A stretch of DNA of 64,000 nt from Winogradskyella aurantiaca (GTDB taxonomy: Bacteria; Bacteroidota; Bacteroidia; Flavobacteriales; Flavobacteriaceae), in assembly GCF_003362725.1 (NCBI RefSeq), contig NZ_QKTV01000002.1, positions 62,001-126,000 on the forward strand. Reading direction: 5' to 3'. Shown piece after piece: positions 46,258-53,763 of this stretch. The notes under the pieces were generated by a model, which worked only from the letters and a program-made list of their open reading frames with translations, was not told where the DNA came from and did no database searches. The translations under genes were made by a program, and so were the position numbers. The first letter of the stretch is position 1. Each line of letters begins with the position of its first letter.

Positions 46258-47710
46258 TAAAACTGCCATAAGGATCCTGAAACTGCATGCCCTCGTTGTA
46301 GCGATACTTGCTAAGCTTTTTATACTGAACCAAACCCCAAAGAATAAATTCCTTTTCAAAATATACATCTCGTGGATCTATGTCTGGTTGATAGTCATTG
46401 ATAAGTACATCTAAAGGTGTAGCCTCATCTAATTTAGATTGATAAATAGCATCATTATCGGCATCAAGTAGCTCAAAACCATCCCTATTAAAAAACCAGG
46501 AGATCAAATCATCATAAGGCGTTTCCTCTCCTTGTTTTTCAAGCTTTTCAATCTTTGGGAAATACTGCGGGAATAGAGTCTTAATAGCATTATCCATTAA
46601 GGTTTGCGCCACAAAATCAGCCCCTTCTTGCTCTCCTTCATAAACCAGTTCAACCTTTCCAGTAATAGCAGGTATCACCCCAATAAAATCTGACAATCGG
46701 ACTGTGGTTGACTCATCTCCTGCCAAAAGTGCTCTTCGTTCAGCTGTACTTAATAGATTCTCATATGCTGTTATACTCATCCTGGCACTCACACCACTTT
46801 TTACATCAACAAATTCACTGTCTCTTGCCTCAAAACTAATTTGCTCCAATAAGTCTTTAGCCAATTCCGGAACGTAAATCTGCTCAGCCTGGCGCTCGTC
46901 AAGATTAGCCTCTTGAGATGTAATGGTACGGGCTGTTTCGATGTTGGCGGGGTAATGTGTCAAAATCTGCGAACCAATTCTGTCTTTTAAAGGAGTTACA
47001 ATACTTCCCCTATTGGTATAATCTTCTGGGTTGGCAGTAAACACAAATTGCATATCTAAAGGCAATCTTAGCTTAAATCCTCTTATCTGAATATCCCCTT
47101 CTTGTAAAATATTGAATAGTGCCACTTGAATTCTGGCTTGAAGATCAGGTAGCTCATTAATAACAAAAATGCAACGATTCGCTCTTGGAATCATTCCATA
47201 ATGAATAACGCGATCGTCTGCATAACTTAACTTAAGGTTGGCCGCTTTTATGGGATCTACATCCCCAATAATATCCGCCACAGTGACATCAGGGGTGGCT
47301 AATTTTTCAGCAAAACGGGCATCGCGATGCACCCAGGAAATTGGAGTATCATCACCTTTTTCCTTGATAAGTTCTTGAGCAAATCGAGATATTGGGTCCA
47401 ATGGATCATCATTAATCTCGGATCCTTCAACTACAGGGATATATTCATCCAATAAATTCACCATCATTCTAGCCAATCTTGTTTTAGCTTGCCCTCTTAA
47501 TCCCAATAAATTAATGTTATGTCTGGATAAAATGGCCCGCTCCAATTCAGGGATGACAGTATTTTCATAGCCGTGAATCCCATTAAATGATGGGGTTCCT
47601 TTCTTTATATTTTTAATAAGGTTATCTCTCAATTCATCTTTTATAGATTTAGTATGGTAACCAGCCTTTTTTAGGGCTCCTAGTGTGGTTATATCTGTCA
47701 TGTTCATCAT
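46244..47710 (-). CDS. MoxR/magnesium-chelatase-like AAA+ ATPase
   Basis: The 488-residue protein is an AAA+ ATPase of the MoxR/BchI class. The Walker A-like loop GLRGQAKTRLAR is near residue 57, the sensor-like IFVINELPDLQARIQVALFN is near 178, and VFTANPEDYTNRGSIVTPLKDRIG is near 222. It starts within the stop of the VWA gene (TAATG overlap), the usual pairing of a MoxR ATPase with a VWA partner in a chelatase-like machine. Such pairs remodel or load metals into partner proteins. No magnesium-chelatase large subunit or chlorophyll gene is present here, so a pigment role can be excluded from context. Its target is unknown. Confidence 0.82.
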   Translation of the reverse strand: MMNMTDITTLGALKKAGYHTKSIKDELRDNLIKNIKKGTPSFNGIHGYENTVIPELERAILSRHNINLLGLRGQAKTRLARMMVNLLDEYIPVVEGSEINDDPLDPISRFAQELIKEKGDDTPISWVHRDARFAEKLATPDVTVADIIGDVDPIKAANLKLSYADDRVIHYGMIPRANRCIFVINELPDLQARIQVALFNILQEGDIQIRGFKLRLPLDMQFVFTANPEDYTNRGSIVTPLKDRIGSQILTHYPANIETARTITSQEANLDERQAEQIYVPELAKDLLEQISFEARDSEFVDVKSGVSARMSITAYENLLSTAERRALLAGDESTTVRLSDFIGVIPAITGKVELVYEGEQEGADFVAQTLMDNAIKTLFPQYFPKIEKLEKQGEETPYDDLISWFFNRDGFELLDADNDAIYQSKLDEATPLDVLINDYQPDIDPRDVYFEKEFILWGLVQYKKLSKYRYNEGMQFQDPYGSFIKGI

Positions 47711-48840
47711 TATCCTTTTATTCTTCTTTTTCTATTATTATCGTAATCTTCAAAAATCATTTCACCTAGTCCCTTTAAGCCAGTATAAAAGGCTTTGCCT
47801 CTATTTGCCTGGGTAAATTCTCTTACGAACTTCATAAGATACGGGTCTTCCGCAATCATAAAAGTCGTGATTGGGATATGAAGTCGCCTTGCCTGTTGGG
47901 CCATAGCATAACACTTATTGGTTATGTAAGGGTCTAGCCCCATGCTGTTCTTATAATAATGCCCGTCTGGCATTCGCAAACAGCTAGGCTTCCCATCCGT
48001 AATCATAAATATTTGCTTATTGGTGTTTCGCTTTCTACGCAACATGTCCATCGCCAATTGTAAACCAGCGACCGTATTGGTGTGATACGGCCCTACTTTC
48101 AAGTATGGTAAGTCTTTAATCGCTATGGGCCAGGCGTCATTCCCAAACACCAAAATATCCAAAGTATCCTTAGGATATCTAGTTGTTATAAGTTCCGCAA
48201 GGGCCATGGCCACTTTTTTAGCAGGAGTGATACGATCTTCACCATAAAGTATCATACTATGGCTAATATCGATCATGAGCACCGTGCTCATTTGGCTCTT
48301 ATGGAGTGTTTCTTCTACCACAAGATCGTCCTCAGTTAGATTAAATTCACCGACTCCATGATTAATCTGGGCATTTCGTAAGCTCTCGGTCATAGAGACC
48401 TTTTCCAAGGCATCACCAAACTGGTAAGCTCTAAACTCCCCTGTATGCTCGTCACCTATACCAACCCCTTTGCTTTTATGATTACCTGCTCCACTCCGCT
48501 TGATTTTACCAAAAATATGATCCAATGCTTGCTGCCTGATCGCACGTTCTGTTTTAGCTGTTATTGAAATATTGCCACCTCCTTCTCCATCAGGATCAAT
48601 TTCTTCACGGATATAGCCCTTGTTTTTAAGGTCTTCAATAAAATCATCAATGGTGTAATCAGGTGTGGTTAATTTATATTCCTCATCCAACTGCCTCAGC
48701 CAATCGATAGCCTCATCAAAATCACCAGAGGTATAAGTAATCAATTCCTTGAAAATCTCAAATAATTTATCAAAAGGGGATTGATTGGGGGCCTCATAAG
48801 TCGTAAAAACAAATCCCGATTTCCTTGTAGTTCTTTTCAT
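47710..48840 (-). CDS. VWA-domain protein, partner of the MoxR-like ATPase
   Basis: The 376-residue protein has a C-terminal von Willebrand A domain with the MIDAS motif DISHS (MLIDISHSM region, about residue 192), followed by ITPAKKVAMALAELI and ITDGKPSC. The N-terminal half is charged and probably helical. No signal peptide or membrane helix is seen, so the pair acts in the cytoplasm. It overlaps the ATPase gene, implying translational coupling and a fixed complex. The large BNR-propeller gene upstream is divergent, and the 112-base gap between them must hold both promoters. Confidence 0.8.
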   Translation of the reverse strand: MKRTTRKSGFVFTTYEAPNQSPFDKLFEIFKELITYTSGDFDEAIDWLRQLDEEYKLTTPDYTIDDFIEDLKNKGYIREEIDPDGEGGGNISITAKTERAIRQQALDHIFGKIKRSGAGNHKSKGVGIGDEHTGEFRAYQFGDALEKVSMTESLRNAQINHGVGEFNLTEDDLVVEETLHKSQMSTVLMIDISHSMILYGEDRITPAKKVAMALAELITTRYPKDTLDILVFGNDAWPIAIKDLPYLKVGPYHTNTVAGLQLAMDMLRRKRNTNKQIFMITDGKPSCLRMPDGHYYKNSMGLDPYITNKCYAMAQQARRLHIPITTFMIAEDPYLMKFVREFTQANRGKAFYTGLKGLGEMIFEDYDNNRKRRIKG

Positions 48841-48952
48841 AGCCGTATAAAAATACTGCTTTTTAATGTGTCACTAAAAGCATTAACATCCCTTTTAGAA
48901 AACCCTATTGGTAATTGATTATTTTTAAACTTTACTTAACTAACCCAAAACA

Positions 48953-51900
48953 ATGAAACGATTATTTAGTTTGGTTATACTATTCTGTATAACCCTTGTT
49001 CCCGCTCAGGAATTCTCGATGGACATGGTCAAAAACAAGACCCCTAGAAATATAGGTCCTGGCGGTATGTCTGGCCGTGTGACCGCAATTGATGTACAAC
49101 TATCAAACCCCGATGTCATGTTCGTAGGAACCGCATCAGGAGGACTTTGGAAATCTACCTCAGGTGGTATCAAGTGGGAACCTATATTTGACAATGAAGC
49201 AACCGCTTCAATAGGTGCCGTTGACATCCAGCAATCCAATCCGTCTGTTATATGGGTTGGTACAGGTGAAGGGAACCCAAGAAACTCCTTAAATGGAGGT
49301 TATGGTGTTTATAAATCTCTTGATGGTGGAAAAACTTGGAACTTGATGGGACTTGAAGAAACAAGACACATCCATAGAATCATTGTGGACCCTACCAATC
49401 CAGAGGTTGTATATGTTGGAGCCATTGGATCTCCCTGGGGAGAACATGAAGAACGTGGTGTTTTCAAAACCACCGATGGTGGCAAAACCTGGAATAAGAT
49501 CCTTTTTGCCAACAATAAAACAGGTGTTGCGGATATGGTTATGGACCCTAACAATCCTAATAAACTCTTCGTTGCCATGTGGGAACATAAACGCGATCCA
49601 TGGTTCTTTAATTCTGGTGGAGAAGGTTCTGGGTTACATATGACCCATGATGGTGGACAAACCTGGAAAAAAATTGGAAGTGACGATGGCTTTCCTAAAG
49701 GTAACTTAGGACGAATTGGTGTGGCAATTGCGCCAGGAAAAACAAACGTTGTTTATGCCCTTGTCGAATCAAAAAAGAATGCCCTTTATAAAAGTACCGA
49801 TGGTGGCTTCACTTGGAAGATGATCAATAATAAAAACGACATTGGTAACCGTCCGTTCTATTACTCAGAGATCTATGTAGATCCCCAAAATGAAAATAGA
49901 GTGTATTCGATTTTTACCTATGTCAATGTATCTGAAGATGGAGGAAAAAACTTTAGTCAATTAATGCCTGCCTATGGTGCTAATAATGGTGTTCATCCAG
50001 ATCATCATGCCTGGTGGATACATCCTGAGGATGGTAGTTTTATGATCGATGGTAATGACGGTGGAATGAACATGACACGAGATGGTGGAAAAACATGGCG
50101 TTTTATTGGCAACTTGCCAGTGGCGCAGTTTTATCATATAGCGGTAGATAATGAATTCCCGTACAATGTGTATGGCGGCATGCAGGATAATGGATCGTGG
50201 AGAGGCCCAGCCTATGTGTGGCGTGCTCAAGGCATAAGAAATAGCTACTGGCAAGAAATTAGCTTTGGTGATGGATTCGACGTGGTTCCAGACCCAGTGG
50301 ACTCCCGATACGGCTGGTCGATGAGCCAGCAGGGATACGTAAGTCGTTACGACTGGCAAACAGGAAATAATTTTGGAGTTAGACCTACCCATCCTGATCC
50401 TGAGGTACGCTTGCGCTTCAACTGGAATTCAGCTATCAATATTGATCCTTTTGATACCAGCACCATTTACTTTGGAAGTCAATTTGTTCATAAATCGACT
50501 GACAAAGGAGAAACCTGGACCGTGATTTCCCAAGATCTAACAACTAACGATCCGGAGAAACAAAAACAATCTGAGAGTGGTGGGTTAACAATGGATGCTA
50601 CTGGGGCGGAAAACCACTGTAGTATTCTGGTAATCGAACCTTCACCATTAGAACAAGATATGCTCTGGGCAGGATCTGATGATGGACGCGTACATTACAC
50701 TACTGATGGAGGTGCCAATTGGACCGACGTATCAAAGAACCTAAAAGGATTGCCAGAAGGAAGCTGGATCACGCAAATTAAAGCCTCTAATAAAAACAAA
50801 GGAGAAGCGCTGTTAATTGCTAATGATTACAGACGTTATAACTACACTCCTTATGCCTACAGGACCAAAAACTACGGGAAATCCTGGGAACGGATTGTAG
50901 ATGAAACTGATGTTAAAAGCTACACTCTTGCTATTGTAGAAGATTTAGTAGAACCAAACCTATTGTTTTTAGGAACGGATGATGGTTTATATGTCTCTTT
51001 AAATGCAGGAGAGAATTGGACTAAGTGGACCGAAGGATTCCCAACTACTTCCGTAAAGGATTTGGTGATTCATCCAAGAGAGCATGACTTGGTTATTGGG
51101 ACATTTGGAAGAGCAGCTTGGGTTCTGGACGATATTAGACCTTTAAGAGCTATGGCAAAGGACAAATCTGTTATGGATGAAAACATTACGCTATTTGATC
51201 CACCAACAGGATATCAAGCCGCTTATCAGCAACCTACGGGAAGCAGATTTGGAGCAGACGCAATGTACCATGGAGAAAACAGACCTGGGGGTGCGCGATT
51301 TAGCTATCTATTTAATAAAATGGAACAGGATACATCCAATGATGATGTACAAAAGGAAGCTTCAGAAGAAGAAACTGAGAAAAAAGTCAATTGGGATTCG
51401 CTTCACTTAAAAATCTATGACGGAGACCGACTCATTAGAACCCTAAAACGTACAGTTCCAAAGGAAAACGGTCTACACAACTGGACCTGGTATATGGATG
51501 AAGCTGGGGTAGATTATCCGTCCCGTCGCACTAGAAACAGAAACCGTGAACCAGGAGGAGTTAGTGTTAAGCCTGGCACTTATCGCGCGGTTTTACATTA
51601 TGGTGATAAGACCTCCGAAACCAACATAACAGTTGCCTCGGATCCAAGACTTGAGGTTTCTCAAAAAAATATTGATGAAGTTTATGCTACAGCTAAGCAA
51701 TTAGAGAAAATGCAGCAAACTGCTGCCGATGCCGTGAAACAGCTTTTGGAAAGTAAGACTGTTGCTAAAGGCTATCAGACTCAGTTGGCGAAACTAGATA
51801 AAAAGGCTTTCAAAGAGCAGATTAAATCTTCGAAGGAAATCCAAAAATCAATTGATAGTCTAGTTAACAAGTTTCTTGGAACACCAGATGATCGTCAGGG

Positions 51901-52147
51901 AATCACTAGAAATCCTGAAGTAACAGTGATGCAAAGACTTGGCCTAGCTAATAATTATGTCTATAATAGTCAAACAGGTATCACAAGTACCGAGACTACA
52001 TTAATTAAGCATGCCAAGGATGCCATGGCTAAAGCATTAGGTGAAGTCAATGCGTTTTTCAGAGAAGACTGGGCAACTTACCAATCATCAATGAAAGACG
52101 TCAAACCAGATCCTTTTAAGGAGATAAAGTCCTTTAGTCTGGATTAA
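48953..52147 (+). CDS. large exported WD40/YVTN/BNR-repeat (sortilin-like) propeller protein
   Basis: The 1064-residue protein has a signal peptide (MKRLFSLVILFCITLVPAQ) and about ten Asp-box repeats, for example SLDGGKTWNLM, TTDGGKTWNKI, THDGGQTWKKI, STDGGFTWKMI and NAGENWTKW. These form tandem beta-propellers like those of sortilin/VPS10 and xyloglucanase-type GH74 proteins. Residues about 790-900 resemble an immunoglobulin-like domain, and the C-terminal 150 residues are helical and Lys/Gln-rich. Such proteins are often labelled glycosyl hydrolases, but the catalytic aspartates of GH74 cannot be confirmed by eye. No T9SS tail is present. The terminator that follows closes the unit. Confidence 0.8.
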   Translation: MKRLFSLVILFCITLVPAQEFSMDMVKNKTPRNIGPGGMSGRVTAIDVQLSNPDVMFVGTASGGLWKSTSGGIKWEPIFDNEATASIGAVDIQQSNPSVIWVGTGEGNPRNSLNGGYGVYKSLDGGKTWNLMGLEETRHIHRIIVDPTNPEVVYVGAIGSPWGEHEERGVFKTTDGGKTWNKILFANNKTGVADMVMDPNNPNKLFVAMWEHKRDPWFFNSGGEGSGLHMTHDGGQTWKKIGSDDGFPKGNLGRIGVAIAPGKTNVVYALVESKKNALYKSTDGGFTWKMINNKNDIGNRPFYYSEIYVDPQNENRVYSIFTYVNVSEDGGKNFSQLMPAYGANNGVHPDHHAWWIHPEDGSFMIDGNDGGMNMTRDGGKTWRFIGNLPVAQFYHIAVDNEFPYNVYGGMQDNGSWRGPAYVWRAQGIRNSYWQEISFGDGFDVVPDPVDSRYGWSMSQQGYVSRYDWQTGNNFGVRPTHPDPEVRLRFNWNSAINIDPFDTSTIYFGSQFVHKSTDKGETWTVISQDLTTNDPEKQKQSESGGLTMDATGAENHCSILVIEPSPLEQDMLWAGSDDGRVHYTTDGGANWTDVSKNLKGLPEGSWITQIKASNKNKGEALLIANDYRRYNYTPYAYRTKNYGKSWERIVDETDVKSYTLAIVEDLVEPNLLFLGTDDGLYVSLNAGENWTKWTEGFPTTSVKDLVIHPREHDLVIGTFGRAAWVLDDIRPLRAMAKDKSVMDENITLFDPPTGYQAAYQQPTGSRFGADAMYHGENRPGGARFSYLFNKMEQDTSNDDVQKEASEEETEKKVNWDSLHLKIYDGDRLIRTLKRTVPKENGLHNWTWYMDEAGVDYPSRRTRNRNREPGGVSVKPGTYRAVLHYGDKTSETNITVASDPRLEVSQKNIDEVYATAKQLEKMQQTAADAVKQLLESKTVAKGYQTQLAKLDKKAFKEQIKSSKEIQKSIDSLVNKFLGTPDDRQGITRNPEVTVMQRLGLANNYVYNSQTGITSTETTLIKHAKDAMAKALGEVNAFFREDWATYQSSMKDVKPDPFKEIKSFSLD

Positions 52148-52167
52148 CTAATTAGAATTTAAAAATA

Positions 52168-52196
52168 AAAAGCGAATCACGAGATTCGCTTTTTTT
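52168..52196 (+). terminator. intrinsic terminator after the BNR-propeller gene
   Basis: An 11-bp perfect stem (52168-52178 with 52183-52193) with an ACGA loop leads into a T tract. Confidence 0.9.
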
Positions 52197-52276
52197 GCTT
52201 GAGAATTTTCTAATTATTCTTTGTATACATTCAGCATACTATTGCTATTTTTACCGCATCAAAAATCAATCAAAAA

Positions 52277-52870
52277 ATGCAAACAATCACATCAAAATTG
52301 GCAGTCAAATACTGCCTTAAATTCAAAACACTTTTAATTTTCGTCATTTCAATTACAAGTATCACTGGCTGTGATAGAAATGATAATGATCTACAAAGAA
52401 TTATTATCTCCGATTTTAAAGCTGACGAATTAATTAAAATGCATGGAGGTGATGAAAAATCGTGGCGTTTCACTGAAGTTATAGTTCCTTCAGGTTATGA
52501 AGATTACCCCTCACTTCCAAATAGTTCATGTGTATCAGATGACGTTTATACTTTTACAGCATCAGCCACGAATGAAAGTATAGAACCTGTTATTATTAGT
52601 TTGGGAGAATCCCCATGCTTTAACGAAATAAGCGATTCAGAGAGTTTCAATGCACAGCTGCTCTATGTACCTTACCTTTTAAACGACGAAGAAGTTGTTG
52701 AAGTAACTCTTATTCTAGAGTATTCCAGATATGAGGAAGCAGATAATTTAACTATTACTTCCAGGACATCGTATCAATTATCAGAACTTACAGAAGACAG
52801 GATGGTATTTTCTACAGGGGCAGTTTTTGTTGACGATTATACTTTTGCGTATGTATTTGAAAAACTGTAG
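52277..52870 (+). CDS. putative lipoprotein of unknown function
   Basis: I do not recognise this 197-residue protein. A hydrophobic stretch ends in the lipobox SITGC with Cys32 as the lipidation site, followed by an Asp/Asn-rich linker (CDRNDNDLQ) that favours outer-membrane retention. The mature part is beta-rich and includes EKSWRFTEVIV, CVSDDVYTF and YQLSELTEDRMVFST, a pattern seen in lipocalin-like lipoproteins of Bacteroidota. It is isolated between a terminator and the divergent Fnr-like gene. Confidence 0.6.
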   Translation: MQTITSKLAVKYCLKFKTLLIFVISITSITGCDRNDNDLQRIIISDFKADELIKMHGGDEKSWRFTEVIVPSGYEDYPSLPNSSCVSDDVYTFTASATNESIEPVIISLGESPCFNEISDSESFNAQLLYVPYLLNDEEVVEVTLILEYSRYEEADNLTITSRTSYQLSELTEDRMVFSTGAVFVDDYTFAYVFEKL

Positions 52871-52980
52871 TATTTAAAAACTTAAAGAAACTAACAGGAA
52901 TTTCTCAAATAAAACAAGCGTTTTTTATCCTTTTGAACAACAGAATGATTTAAATCCTATTTAAGAATTTTCAGAAAATA

Positions 52981-53658
52981 TTATTCCATCCACTTGAGGC
53001 TATTGTAATCCTCAATTTTAATACGTTTTCCTTTGGTCGAGATGATGCCCTCTTTTTTGAATTGCGATAAGATTCTAATGGCAGACTCCGTAGCGGTTCC
53101 AACGATACTCGCATAATCCTCACGACTCATAACAATAGTTAAAAATCCATCCTCATCTGTTCCAAATTCATCGTGAATGTACATTAAGGTTTCAGACATA
53201 CGTCTCCTAACAGATTTCTGAGCCATGTTGACAATATTGTCATCTGAAGCCAACAAATCTTCAGCCATGCGCTTAAGAACATCCATAGTAAAGTTGGGGT
53301 TCTTTTTGAGATCTTGCATGATCTCACTCCTAGGAATAAAACACATCTCCATATCATTAAGTGCCACAGCACTAAGGTTGGTCTTTTGCTCAGTGATTAA
53401 TGAGCGTTTACCTAATAGCCCTCCTTTGACCACTAACTTTACCACCTGATCTTTTCCGTTCTCACTGAGCTTTGTCAATTTACAAACTCCATCTCGTACA
53501 CAATAAACACCGTTGAGGGATTCACCCTCCTGAAAAATCACCTGACCTTTTCGAAAAGATTTTCCAGTTTTACACGCTGAAACGCGCATCAGTTCTTCCC
53601 TTGTCAAGGCTTTCAAAGAGTTGAACTCCTTAACAATACACGATTCACATTTACTCAT
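52981..53658 (-). CDS. Fnr/Crp-family transcriptional regulator, probably oxygen-sensing
   Basis: The start is the ATG at 53658 (225 residues); a TTG 18 bases earlier lies inside a palindrome. An N-terminal C-x2-C pair (Cys4, Cys7 in MSKCESC), Cys29 and Cys106 in DMEMCFIP are notable, because Cys106 aligns with the Cys122 iron-sulfur ligand of E. coli FNR. The effector domain (about 15-130) is cyclic-nucleotide-binding-like. The C-terminal helix-turn-helix VGTATESAIRILSQFKKEG keeps the Glu and Arg that read TGA in FNR, while the Ser that reads the outer base is Ile. The gene is divergent from the cbb3 oxidase cluster, and matching sites occur at its promoters. Direct oxygen sensing is inferred. 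Confidence 0.83.
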   Translation of the reverse strand: MSKCESCIVKEFNSLKALTREELMRVSACKTGKSFRKGQVIFQEGESLNGVYCVRDGVCKLTKLSENGKDQVVKLVVKGGLLGKRSLITEQKTNLSAVALNDMEMCFIPRSEIMQDLKKNPNFTMDVLKRMAEDLLASDDNIVNMAQKSVRRRMSETLMYIHDEFGTDEDGFLTIVMSREDYASIVGTATESAIRILSQFKKEGIISTKGKRIKIEDYNSLKWME

Positions 53659-53661
53659 ATC

Positions 53662-53678
53662 AATTGATTTAGTCAATT
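53662..53678 (-). promoter_or_regulatory. inverted repeat in the fnr leader
   Basis: AATTGA-TTTAG-TCAATT is a 6-bp inverted repeat with a five-base spacer, ending four bases before the fnr ATG. It resembles a Crp/Fnr half-site pair but has five rather than four bases between TTGA and TCAA. A -7-like TATTTTAG on the minus strand (53687-53680) overlaps nothing else, so this repeat would lie in the leader and could serve autoregulation. Confidence 0.35.
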
Positions 53679-53695
53679 ACTAAAATACGTAATAC

Positions 53696-53739
53696 ATGAC
53701 AAAAATCATATTTTACCCTTAACATTATTTTCACATTTG
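53696..53739 (+). promoter_or_regulatory. ccoI promoter with Fnr-type palindrome
   Basis: ATGACAAAAATCAT (53696-53709) is a TGAY-N4-RTCA palindrome, and CACATTTG (53732-53739) is a one-mismatch -7 element. The centre-to-G distance is 36.5 bp, identical to that at the pflB and ccoS promoters. Confidence 0.65.
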
Positions 53740-53763
53740 TATCAGGTATAATAGAGCAAATAA

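Noticed and set aside
47710-48840. Magnesium chelatase for chlorophyll synthesis
   Set aside because: The AAA+/VWA pair resembles chelatase subunits, but no pigment genes are present and MoxR-VWA pairs are widespread in non-phototrophs.
49961-50392. 143-codon minus-strand open frame inside the large propeller gene
   Set aside because: The sense gene has clear repeats through this stretch; the antisense translation has no recognisable motif or promoter.
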